A DNA stretch of 7,026 nucleotides from RGIG8700 sp045535635 (GTDB taxonomy: Bacteria; Bacillota; Clostridia; RGIG6154). Position numbers and translations under genes: made by a program. The stretch covers positions 1 through 7,026 of the forward strand of contig JAZSLZ010000007.1 of the NCBI GenBank assembly GCA_045535635.1, given 5' to 3'. A model generated the notes under the pieces. The model was given only the letters and a program-made list of their open reading frames with translations, did not search any database and had not been told where the DNA came from. Of the stretch, positions 1 through 6,426 are shown one piece after another; within the stretch, counting starts at the first letter, position 1, and every line of letters starts with the position of its first letter.

Positions 1-20
1 GACCGCTTGGCCTCCGACTT
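1..20 (-). other. Sequencing adapter remnant (MGI/BGI DNBSEQ type), not genomic
   Basis: Read on the minus strand these 20 bases are AAGTCGGAGGCCAAGCGGTC, identical as I recall it to the start of the MGI/BGI forward adapter. They are GC-rich in an AT-rich window. The mal reading frame follows its family up to the SGDD motif and then turns into adapter-encoded residues (KSEAKR). The partner adapter is at the other end of the window, in matching orientation. The AA next to the insert could be partly genomic by chance, so the exact boundary is uncertain by a base or two. Confidence 0.93.
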
Positions 21-548
21 GTCATCACCTGACTGTGTGAAGATTGGAATAGGATTTTCTGAAACTGTGCAACCATATTCGTCTGCAACAACTTCGCACA
101 TCATTCTGCCTGTTGCTTTTGCAACTGCATCAAGGATTGCCTGAGATACACCATATCTGATAGCTGTGTGGAGTCTTTTGCCTTCAACCTGAATAGCTTC
201 CATCATTTTGCAGAGACCTCTGAAATCGTCTGCTTCTTTACCAACGAGTTCAGGTTTGATATATTTTTCAATAACAGGAATAAAATCTTCTGCAAGGAAA
301 AGTGGATCTCTTCCACCTGCACCTGAATACTGAACTGCGGCACAATCACCATAAGCCATCTGTCCGTCTTCAAGAATAAGCATAACAGAGATTGATTCAC
401 CTGCCTGACGAACTGCTTTAAAACCGTCTGTTACAGGTTCACCAACATAGAAAGTACCGTCATGACCTGCACCCTGTTTAATTGCACGTTGGTCATCAAA
501 ATAGAAACCTGTGCGTCCTGCTGAACAAATTACATCTATAATTTTCAT
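21..548 (-). CDS. mal: 3-methylaspartate ammonia-lyase, N-terminal part (3' end cut off by contig edge)
   Basis: This enzyme (EC 4.3.1.2) removes ammonia from (2S,3S)-3-methylaspartate to give mesaconate, the second step of the methylaspartate pathway. It belongs to the enolase superfamily and is Mg-dependent. About 176 genomic codons remain of a protein usually near 413 residues. What is present is the N-terminal capping domain and the beginning of the barrel; the catalytic His and Lys of the barrel lie beyond the edge. Family landmarks are MKIIDV at the start, GFYFDDQRAIK (14-24), GAGHDG (26-31), CAAVQYSGAGGRDPLF (from 69) with active-site Gln73 at the C. tetanomorphum position, LHTAIRYG and FTQSGDD. 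The start ATG at 548 follows a GGAG site 8 bases upstream. It is the last gene seen in the cluster, separated from glmE by 130 bp. The frame stays open to base 1, but the last codons are adapter. Confidence 0.95.
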
Positions 549-678
549 TTTAATTTCTCCTTTTTATATCTTAAAACTGTCAGAAAATTACACAGTCTGT
601 AGCTGATTTACGACTGTCGTGTCCTTTGTGTACACAAAGGAGTAAAACAGCGCAAGATGTGTGATTTTATACAGTTTT
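549..678 (-). other. glmE-mal spacer with hairpin-forming sequence
   Basis: This 130-bp gap is by far the longest non-coding stretch in the cluster, whose other junctions are about 70 bp or less or overlap. It holds the mal ribosome-binding site (GGAG at 557-560), a perfect 20-bp palindrome (622-641) and a second, imperfect hairpin on the mal side (590-622). In that hairpin ACAC/GTGT and AGTC/GACT pair with a 3-base bulge. I see no T-run directly after either hairpin, so a standard intrinsic terminator is not supported. I also see no convincing -35/-10 pair. The hairpins may stabilise or mark processing of the glmE-mal transcript, or the palindrome may be an operator; the sequence does not decide. 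Confidence 0.5.
622..641. repeat. Perfect 20-bp palindrome in the glmE-mal spacer
   Basis: The sequence TCCTTTGTGTACACAAAGGA is its own reverse complement over all 20 bases. As RNA it folds into an 8-bp stem with a GUAC loop; as DNA it is a symmetric site of the size bound by dimeric repressors. It lies 38 bases beyond the glmE stop and 73 bases before the mal start. No U-tract follows it. Its role is unknown. Confidence 0.75.
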
Positions 679-2127
679 TTATCTTGGGCGACCTACCAAT
701 CTGCCCTTACCAATTGAATATACATCATCAATAACCATCTGGAATGATGCTTCTCTTTTTTCGTATTTAGCACGTTGATCAATCTTTTCTCTATGGAAAT
801 CAATGAGTTCCTGTGAGAATGGAAGATTACCTGTATTTAAGATACGAACTGCACCGTCGTTATCACGGCAAGGTAACATTTTACCTGCATTTGCACGGCA
901 AGGTGCGAATGGAACGTCAAGAACACCTGCTTCAACACCTCTGCAAACACCAACTGCGATATCGCCGTTACCAAGTTCGAAACATTTATCAACAATTGCT
1001 CTTGTTTCTTTACGGATAATTTCTTTTTCTTCTTCAAGGTTTGAAGATGAGAAGCTCTGGTCTGTAAGCATATTAACAACCTGCTTTGTGCAACGAAGTC
1101 CCTCTGCATTTGCTTCCATTGTTGGAATACCAACTGCTTCGTGAGGAGTTTTAACAATAACCTTTGTTGCTTTTGCAAGAGCTGCAATAAAGCTACCTGA
1201 TGAAATAACGCCAAATGCTTTTGCTTCATCTGCAGGGAAACCACCCATCCACTGATGGAGAACTGTTGTAACAACTACATCGCTGTAGCCATATTTAGCA
1301 AGATATTCATCTGTAAGCTCCTGAAGTGTACGGATAGCTGCAATATCCTGAACAAGGTTACCGCACTGACCGTAACCAACTGTTATATTCTTAACACCCT
1401 GTTCTGCAGCAAGAAGTGCTTCAATAATAGCTGCAGCATGAGAAATACAAGGTGGAACAAGTGTTCCTGTTAAAGGACCGTATGGTTCTCTGTTTATAGA
1501 AACGCCCATTTCTTCATAAAGACCTGTAAGTCTGTCAACATACTGCCAGTCTTTGATAGTTCTTTCCATTGGAATGTTTTTGCAGTATGGAAGGTTGTAT
1601 GAAATACCGCCACCTTCATAGCTTGTAAAACCACCTGCATATGTAATTTCTGTTAAGAGTCTTGCATCAGGTGTACCGTGACGAACCTGCATTGGTACAT
1701 TTACACTTTCAATAACCTGACGGCATTTTGCAACACCGTGGTTTACTGCAGGGAAGCCATTAAGCATAGCTCTGTCAAGTCTTAAAGATTCTGCAATTCC
1801 GTTTTCTGCTTCTTCGTATCTGTTCTGTCTTGTGTAGCTATCAATTGTTGATGGAAGTAAATCCGCTTCACCGTGCTGTTCAAGATACTGCATAAGTTTA
1901 ATATGTTCTTCAACAACAGGTACACCTGCTCTTGGCTGAACCAGTGTTCTGTTTTCATTTTTTGCATCGATTAATTTTTTAGAAAATTTTCTGCATTCAG
2001 GCATTGCTTTATGGTATGCAACTGCCTCTTCAATATCTACGTCTTTGCCTGTTGGCCATTGTGTTAATACTTCTTCTCTGATTCGGTTAAATTCCTCATC
2101 AGAAAGGCGTTTATTCTGAATATCCAT
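679..2127 (-). CDS. glmE: Glutamate mutase epsilon (catalytic) subunit
   Basis: GlmE (also mutE/mamB) is the catalytic TIM-barrel subunit of adenosylcobalamin-dependent glutamate mutase (EC 5.4.99.1). With GlmS it converts (S)-glutamate to (2S,3S)-3-methylaspartate by a radical carbon-skeleton rearrangement. The 482 residues compare with about 483 in C. cochlearium and C. tetanomorphum. Every active-site residue known from the C. cochlearium structure is present at the same number: the arginine claw Arg66, Arg100 and Arg149, then Glu171, Tyr177, Tyr181, Lys326 and Glu330. Other family blocks are QPRAG (64-68), RHGTPD (149-154), EGGGISYN (171-178), HQWMGGFP (291-298) and the C-terminal GKGRLVGRP. 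The ATG at 2127 has an AAGGAG site inside the end of glmL, and the two genes overlap by 17 bases in different frames. It is certainly an active-type subunit, not a degenerate paralogue. Confidence 0.97.
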   Translation of the reverse strand: MDIQNKRLSDEEFNRIREEVLTQWPTGKDVDIEEAVAYHKAMPECRKFSKKLIDAKNENRTLVQPRAGVPVVEEHIKLMQYLEQHGEADLLPSTIDSYTRQNRYEEAENGIAESLRLDRAMLNGFPAVNHGVAKCRQVIESVNVPMQVRHGTPDARLLTEITYAGGFTSYEGGGISYNLPYCKNIPMERTIKDWQYVDRLTGLYEEMGVSINREPYGPLTGTLVPPCISHAAAIIEALLAAEQGVKNITVGYGQCGNLVQDIAAIRTLQELTDEYLAKYGYSDVVVTTVLHQWMGGFPADEAKAFGVISSGSFIAALAKATKVIVKTPHEAVGIPTMEANAEGLRCTKQVVNMLTDQSFSSSNLEEEKEIIRKETRAIVDKCFELGNGDIAVGVCRGVEAGVLDVPFAPCRANAGKMLPCRDNDGAVRILNTGNLPFSQELIDFHREKIDQRAKYEKREASFQMVIDDVYSIGKGRLVGRPR

Positions 2128-3502
2128 GGTACTCTAACTCCTTTTTCATTATTCTAAGTGCCGTTTTGGGATGATACTGTGATAAAAGTCCCATTGCGGC
2201 TAATATGTAACTTCTGTCAACCCAAACATCTGCCTTTTTAGGTCTTAACGATGCAGGATTTTCATTGGAGAACATTGCATAAGCTGCAATCTGTTCTGTT
2301 TTTTTAGTATGTATAAGACTTCCGCCGGTTACAACGATTTGTTTTACATTTGTAAGGTTTTTACCTTCCTGAACAAATGTTTTGCCAAGAAGCGTATATG
2401 TTTCTGATATTGTTCCTGCGTGGCGCGTTACCGCTTCTTCTATCGCACAGGATGCCAATGCAAAATCAAGGCTTTCAAGTTCACTGTCACCGTTTGGCAC
2501 AGTTTCTGTGTTTTCTTTAAGCATATCAGTAAGTTCAACAACTCTTTCTTCAGAAAGTCCTGAAATCTTGCTGATTTTATTAACTCCTGCCGCCTCTATA
2601 ATGCCTGAAATACTGTATCTCATTCCAATGTCGCCCTCAACCGTTCTTTTTGAGTAAGGCTCAGGAAGACCTTTATAAACAGTATTCATATGTTCAGGCA
2701 TACCGTCTGCAATAGAATAGATATCGGTTGTAGCACCGCCAACATCTACTGCAACAAGGTCGCCTATACCAAGCTCGTCCTCATAGCCCTTTGCAAGAAG
2801 CTCCATAGCTAAAAGCACTGCCGATGGGGTTGGCATCATAATGTCTGACAAAAGCTCTGTTGCTTTACTTAATCCCTTTGCCTGAACAATACGGTTTAAG
2901 AAAATCTCTCTTATCTGTTGTTGTGTAGGTTCAATATTAAGCACACCAAACTTTGGCATAACATTAGGACAAACATACACTTCAAAATCACTTAAAATTT
3001 CTCTGCACTTTTTCTGTGCATTTCTGTTTCCTGCAATCACTATTGGGAATGTAGGATTTATTGTTGAAAGCATTTTTGCATTATTAACAATACACTCTGT
3101 ATTTCCCCCGTCTGTGCCACCAACAAGAAGAAAAATATCAGGATTTATTTCCTTTATTTCTTCAACATCTTCTTCGGTAAGCTCAAAGGAATACATTCCT
3201 ACCGCTTTTGCACCTGCTCCAAGACTTGCAAGTTTAGCCGCCTCGCTGGTAAGCTCTGGAACAAGTCCACTTGTAACCATACGAAGTCCACCTGCTGCTG
3301 ATGAACAAGCATAACACGCATCAAACTTAATTTCGCCTGTTTTTTCTTTCAAAAGTTCAAGTCCTTTGTTTAAACCGTCATTAATATCAGTCTGTACGGT
3401 TGTGTACGATGCACTGCTTCCCAGTATTTCTTCTTTTTCTAAATCAACCGCTGTAAGCTTTGTATATGTACTGCCAAAATCTATCAGCAAAACATTTTTC
3501 AT
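2111..3502 (-). CDS. glmL: Glutamate mutase accessory ATPase GlmL (MutL)
   Basis: GlmL is a protein of the actin/Hsp70/FtsA-type ATPase fold always found between glmS and glmE. It is not part of the purified mutase. A chaperone or cofactor-reactivation role has been proposed for it, but to my knowledge this is not firmly shown. The 463 residues match the family length of about 462. Visible ATPase landmarks are the N-terminal phosphate-1 loop IDFGSTYTK (7-15), LVGGTDGG (126-133), the phosphate-2 motif AVDVGGATTDIYS (251-263) and a late adenosine-type motif VVTGGSLIH. CSSAAGGLRMV (66-76) is typical of GlmL. It starts 15 bp after glmS behind a GGTGA site and overlaps glmE by 17 bases, which suggests translational coupling. 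The older name mutL has nothing to do with mismatch repair. Confidence 0.94.
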   Translation of the reverse strand: MKNVLLIDFGSTYTKLTAVDLEKEEILGSSASYTTVQTDINDGLNKGLELLKEKTGEIKFDACYACSSAAGGLRMVTSGLVPELTSEAAKLASLGAGAKAVGMYSFELTEEDVEEIKEINPDIFLLVGGTDGGNTECIVNNAKMLSTINPTFPIVIAGNRNAQKKCREILSDFEVYVCPNVMPKFGVLNIEPTQQQIREIFLNRIVQAKGLSKATELLSDIMMPTPSAVLLAMELLAKGYEDELGIGDLVAVDVGGATTDIYSIADGMPEHMNTVYKGLPEPYSKRTVEGDIGMRYSISGIIEAAGVNKISKISGLSEERVVELTDMLKENTETVPNGDSELESLDFALASCAIEEAVTRHAGTISETYTLLGKTFVQEGKNLTNVKQIVVTGGSLIHTKKTEQIAAYAMFSNENPASLRPKKADVWVDRSYILAAMGLLSQYHPKTALRIMKKELEYHGYSE

Positions 3503-3517
3503 ATTAATTTCACCGCC

Positions 3518-3934
3518 CTAGTCGAGCAATTCGTGAAGAGCCTGAATTGTTGTTTCAGGTGCAGTTCCAGGAGGGAATGCTCTGTCAAAGCCCATAGCCT
3601 TAAAACGTTGTTCTACATCTTCAAACTTCTGTTTTCCGATTACGATGTTACCGCCAACTAAAAGCGGAATTCCCTTAAGACCTGCTTCGTCGCATTTTTC
3701 TCTCATACCTCTGCAGTCAAGCTCACCCTGACCGTAAAGTGAAGAAATAACTATTGCATCTGCATTTGATTCAATTGCTGCTGCAATATACTCTTCCTGA
3801 GAAACCATAACACCAAGATTTACAACCTCAAAACCTGCTTCTGTGAAAGCATGATATAAAATCTTGTTTCCTACTGCGTGTACATCTGCACCGATAACGC
3901 CGATTACAAGCACTTTCTTTTCTCTGTTTTCCAT
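3518..3934 (-). CDS. glmS: Glutamate mutase sigma (B12-binding) subunit
   Basis: GlmS (also mutS/mamA) is the small Rossmann-like subunit that carries adenosylcobalamin and joins GlmE to form active glutamate mutase. The 138 residues match the usual 137. The base-off/His-on B12 signature is complete: Asp17-x-His19-x-x-Gly22, where His19 would be the lower cobalt ligand, then SSL (64-66) and GGN (94-96). The family block KAMGFDRAFPPGT (112-124) follows. The ATG at 3934 has a GAGGTG site 5 bases upstream. This is the first gene of the glmS-L-E group and has its own candidate promoter with direct repeats directly upstream. The symbol also belongs to the unrelated glucosamine-6-phosphate synthase and to the glmS ribozyme, so automatic transfer of that name or function would be wrong. 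Confidence 0.97.
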   Translation of the reverse strand: MENREKKVLVIGVIGADVHAVGNKILYHAFTEAGFEVVNLGVMVSQEEYIAAAIESNADAIVISSLYGQGELDCRGMREKCDEAGLKGIPLLVGGNIVIGKQKFEDVEQRFKAMGFDRAFPPGTAPETTIQALHELLD

Positions 3935-3946
3935 TTTAACACCTCG

Positions 3947-3987
3947 TTAAATTGTTCTATAACTATATATTATATTGTTCTATACCT
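3947..3987 (-). repeat. Two direct repeats overlapping the glmS promoter (candidate operator)
   Basis: On the minus strand an 18-bp unit, AG-N-TATAGAACAAT-N-TAA, occurs at 3970-3987 and again at 3947-3964. The two copies agree at 16 of 18 positions, with an exact 11-base core (3974-3984 and 3951-3961). Start-to-start spacing is 23 bp, about two helical turns, so both copies face nearly the same side of DNA. The upstream copy fills the space between the -35 and -10 elements; the downstream copy covers the expected transcription start. This geometry suits a repressor site. The adjacent GntR regulator is the obvious candidate, but that link is inferred. Confidence 0.7.
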
Positions 3988-3995
3988 TTTGTCAA
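3967..3995 (-). promoter_or_regulatory. Candidate sigma-A promoter for glmS-glmL-glmE
   Basis: A perfect TTGACA lies at 3990-3995, ten bases past the stop of the regulator gene. Downstream there is TATAAT at 3969-3974 (15-bp spacer, short) or TAATAT at 3967-3972 (17-bp spacer, ideal distance). The region is very AT-rich. Transcription would begin near 3960, giving a leader of only about 25 bases before the glmS ATG. That is too short for a cobalamin riboswitch. Confidence 0.65.
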
Positions 3996-4004
3996 TACAT
4001 TTCT

Positions 4005-4997
4005 TTAGAAATTACCAAATTTTTCGTCAAAATTCTTCTTTTCCATAAGTCTGTTTACTTTCGCTTCAAGATAAAGTCTTGTTCCTTCATCAAATTCGTA
4101 TTTACATTCGACTACATTCCCGTCAAAATCTTCAATTTCTTTAACACCATCTGCCGAAAAATATTTTTGATAAGATTCAGGAACAAGAAGTACATCTTTA
4201 TCCTTAATATATTCTATAATACTCTGACTTTGAGAGATGTAGCCATCTAAAGTAATATCCTCGTTATAATTTGCACAGGTATTATAAACAAGTTCTGCAA
4301 AACGTTCACTGTAGCCTATTATTCCTGCTTTTTTGCCTTTTTTTAATTTAACAATACGAGTTAGACAATCTGCTGTAGGTCTTAGTGCTACTCTTGTAAC
4401 AACCGTTTTGTCAGGAACTATGCTTTGAATATATTCATAGTGAAAAGATGTTGTTAGTATTAAATCATATTTTTCTTTAAGCTTATATGGATATTCTTTT
4501 ATGTTGTCAACCGTGAAAGAATACAAATCGAAATTATCAATTTGTCTTAACTGTTCAACCATTGCAGAAAGATTTTCAGGGTTACATTCAACAACGGCAA
4601 CCTTCAACCCCTCTTCCTCTTCACTGCGTTCTCTTAATTTTAAATTAAGGAAAATATTGATTTCAGTAGCAGAAAAGCCCATACTTTCAAGATTGTTCAA
4701 CATCTCATCTATTGCTGCCATTGCCTGTTCTTTTCTTCCGGTAGTTTCTGTATGTTTATAACATACAAAGGTTCCTCTTCCCTGAACCTTTTCTATAAAA
4801 CCTTCTCTTTCAAGCTCGTCGTAGGCACGTTTCACTGTACCCCTTGCAACACTTAACCTCTGAGTCATTTCCTGAACAGTAGGCAGCTTTTCACCGCACT
4901 CAATTTCTCCTTTCTTTATTGCCAGACTCATAGAGTCCACCAATTGCTGATAAAGTGGGATTTCAAGCTTGGTGTTAATTTTAAACATATTTTTCAT
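4005..4997 (-). CDS. GntR-family transcriptional regulator, likely of the methylaspartate cluster
   Basis: Residues about 10-80 form a clear GntR winged helix-turn-helix, with IPLYQQL (13-19), KLPTVQEMTQRL (37-48), ARGTVKRAYDELEREG (51-66) and GRGTF (73-77). A helical linker follows (about 90-122, AMAAIDEMLNNLESMGFSA), like that of YtrA-type members. The remaining part (about 131-310) reads as an alternating beta/alpha domain beginning KVAVVECNPEN, with hydrophobic strands such as YDLILTTS and KKAGIIGY. It is neither the all-helical FadR type nor an aminotransferase (MocR) type that I recognise, and I cannot assign its ligand. No membrane segment is visible. The ATG at 4997 follows AAAGG by 6 bases; a second ATG at 4988 is possible. 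It sits between hydratase and mutase genes, next to the repeats on the glmS promoter, so it probably senses glutamate or a pathway intermediate (inference). Confidence 0.88.
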   Translation of the reverse strand: MKNMFKINTKLEIPLYQQLVDSMSLAIKKGEIECGEKLPTVQEMTQRLSVARGTVKRAYDELEREGFIEKVQGRGTFVCYKHTETTGRKEQAMAAIDEMLNNLESMGFSATEINIFLNLKLRERSEEEEGLKVAVVECNPENLSAMVEQLRQIDNFDLYSFTVDNIKEYPYKLKEKYDLILTTSFHYEYIQSIVPDKTVVTRVALRPTADCLTRIVKLKKGKKAGIIGYSERFAELVYNTCANYNEDITLDGYISQSQSIIEYIKDKDVLLVPESYQKYFSADGVKEIEDFDGNVVECKYEFDEGTRLYLEAKVNRLMEKKNFDEKFGNF

Positions 4998-5016
4998 ACT
5001 TCACCTTTAGACAGGA

Positions 5017-5571
5017 TTATTTATTTTTAAGATAGTTTTCTCTGCCTGTTTCGTAAAGGTTGTTACCCTCGCTGTCTATTATTACAATAGCAGGAAAATC
5101 TTCAACCTCAAGTCTTCTTATGGCTTCTGCACCAAGGTCTTCGTATGCAACAACTTCTGCTTTTTTAATGCACTTTGAAAGAAGCGCACCGCAACCGCCG
5201 ATAGCACCGAAATAAACTGCACCGTGCTTTTTCATTGCATCAATTACCTCAGGACCTCTTTTGCCTTTTCCAATCATACCTGTCTGTCCTAAAGAAATAA
5301 GAGTTGGACTGTATGCATCCATACGATATGAGGTTGTTGGACCTGCAGAGCCTATTGCCTGACCAGGTTTTGCAGGAGTTGGTCCTACAAAATAGATAAT
5401 CGCATCTTTTAAATCAACAGGAAGCTCTTCACCCTTTGCCACAAGCTCACAAAGTCTTTTATGTGCCGCATCTCTTGCGGTATAAATAACACCTGATATA
5501 AGGCAACTATCCCCTGCCTTTAATTTTCTTGCGTCTTCTCTTGTTAAAGGAGCATTAATTTTAATTGCCAT
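5017..5571 (-). CDS. Class I fumarase-type hydratase, beta subunit (probable mesaconase beta)
   Basis: This is the C-terminal-domain subunit of the heterodimeric class I (iron-sulfur) fumarase/tartrate dehydratase family. The 184 residues are typical of the separate beta chain. Visible landmarks are SGVIYTARDAAHKR (26-39), YFVGPTPAKPGQAIGSAGPT (60-79), the substrate-site block GPTTSYRMD (77-85), GKGKRG (101-106), FGAIGGCGA, and near the end LEVEDFPAIVIIDSEGN. General annotation would read fumarate hydratase. In this cluster, between citramalate/citrate lyase and glutamate mutase, hydration of mesaconate to citramalate is more likely. Class I enzymes are known that act on mesaconate, fumarate or both. 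The ATG at 5571 shares one base with the alpha-subunit stop (TAATG), with a strong GGAGGTGAT site, so the two chains should be made in equal amounts. Confidence 0.92.
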   Translation of the reverse strand: MAIKINAPLTREDARKLKAGDSCLISGVIYTARDAAHKRLCELVAKGEELPVDLKDAIIYFVGPTPAKPGQAIGSAGPTTSYRMDAYSPTLISLGQTGMIGKGKRGPEVIDAMKKHGAVYFGAIGGCGALLSKCIKKAEVVAYEDLGAEAIRRLEVEDFPAIVIIDSEGNNLYETGRENYLKNK

Positions 5572-6410
5572 TATATCACCTCCGATTTATGTCTTGTTAC
5601 ATGGCAGTTGATGTTAACTGCTACAGGAAGTCCCGCAATATGTGTTGGGAACTTTTCTATATTAACTGCAAGAGCAGTTGTTTTTCCGCCAAAGCCCTGA
5701 GGACCGATTCCGAGAGCATTTATTTCTTCAAGTAATTCTTTTTCAAGGTTTGCATAAAATTCGTCTTCATTTCTTTGGTCAACAGGACGAAGAAGAGCTT
5801 TTTTAGCAAGATAAGCCGCCTTATCAAAGGTTCCTCCTATACCTACGCCAACTACAATCGGAGGACAGGGATTAGGTCCTGCTTCTTCAACTGTCTTTTT
5901 TACAAACTCTTTAACACCATCAAGTCCGTCTGACGGTCTGAGCATTGCAATTTTGCTCATATTTTCACTGCCAAAGCCTTTAGGTGCAACGGTAATTTCT
6001 ATTTTATCTCCGTCTGTTATTTCATAATAAATCATAGCTGGTGTATTATCACCTGTATTAACTCTGTTAAGGGGATCGCCTACAACACTTTTTCTTAAAT
6101 ACCCCTCGCCATAGCCCTGACGCACACCCTCATTAACTGCATTTTCAAGATTTCCGTTTATATGTACATCCTGACCGATTTTAAGAAACACACAGGCAAC
6201 ACCTGTATCCTGACAAACAGGCTGATTTTTATCGTCTGCAATTTCATAATTTTCAATTATGCGTTCAAGTATTTCTTTTGCCTGAGGCCAAGGCTCATTT
6301 TTATGAAAATCTGCAATACAATCTTTAATATCCTTACTAAGATGACAATTTGCATCTATGCAAAGCTTTTTTACTGTTTCTGTAATAATTAAAGCATCTA
6401 TTTCGCGCAT
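5571..6410 (-). CDS. Class I fumarase-type hydratase, alpha subunit (probable mesaconase alpha)
   Basis: This is the iron-sulfur subunit of an oxygen-sensitive class I hydratase. At 279 residues it has the usual alpha-chain length. The three cysteines expected to hold the [4Fe-4S] cluster are Cys66 (PVCQDTG), Cys182 (NPCPP) and Cys269 (INCHVTRH), with spacings like those of the class I fumarases. GDNTPA (120-125), APKGFGSENMS (142-152), GVGIGGT (188-194) and GPQGFGGKTTAL (236-247) are further family blocks. I place the start at ATG 6410 (MREIDALIITETV), which has a perfect AAGGAGG seven bases upstream. The open frame extends to an ATG at 6479, but that would overlap citF by about 50 bases and its extra 23 residues look unlike the family. 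The gene begins 16 bases after citF. Substrate is predicted as mesaconate from context; fumarate is the alternative. Confidence 0.92.
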   Translation of the reverse strand: MREIDALIITETVKKLCIDANCHLSKDIKDCIADFHKNEPWPQAKEILERIIENYEIADDKNQPVCQDTGVACVFLKIGQDVHINGNLENAVNEGVRQGYGEGYLRKSVVGDPLNRVNTGDNTPAMIYYEITDGDKIEITVAPKGFGSENMSKIAMLRPSDGLDGVKEFVKKTVEEAGPNPCPPIVVGVGIGGTFDKAAYLAKKALLRPVDQRNEDEFYANLEKELLEEINALGIGPQGFGGKTTALAVNIEKFPTHIAGLPVAVNINCHVTRHKSEVI

Positions 6411-6417
6411 TATTATT

Positions 6418-6424
6418 CCTCCTT
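6418..6424 (-). promoter_or_regulatory. Ribosome-binding site that fixes the hydratase alpha start
   Basis: AAGGAGG, fully complementary to the 16S anti-Shine-Dalgarno core, lies seven bases upstream of the ATG at 6410. It overlaps no other start and rules in favour of the 279-residue protein over the longer frame from 6479. Confidence 0.85.
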
Positions 6425-6426
6425 TT

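Noticed and set aside
622..641. Intrinsic terminator between glmE and mal
   Set aside because: The hairpin is strong, but no U-tract follows it on either side, so termination is not supported by sequence alone.
803..1144. Open reading frame of 113 codons on the plus strand opposite glmE
   Set aside because: It lies wholly antisense to a strongly conserved glmE, its protein looks like no family I know, and it is explained by codon bias of the real gene. The same holds for the other plus-strand frames, for example 2382-2657, 3114-3314, 3975-4250, 4501-4761, 6162-6392 and 6443-6643.
837..1274. 145-codon minus-strand frame inside glmE
   Set aside because: It is a shifted-frame shadow of glmE with Leu/Gln-rich low-complexity residues. 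GlmE itself is intact over the whole span. The 203-400 (inside mal) and 1782-1967 (inside glmE) frames are shadows of the same kind.
2111..3934. DNA mismatch repair MutS/MutL, or glucosamine-6-phosphate synthase GlmS, suggested by gene names
   Set aside because: The sequences are the B12-binding mutase subunit (Asp17-x-His19-x-x-Gly22) and an actin-fold ATPase. The names coincide only historically.
3935..4004. Cobalamin riboswitch upstream of glmS, expected for a B12-dependent enzyme
   Set aside because: The gap is only 70 bp and holds promoter elements and direct repeats. There is no room for a B12 riboswitch of about 200 bases and no B12-box-like sequence was seen.
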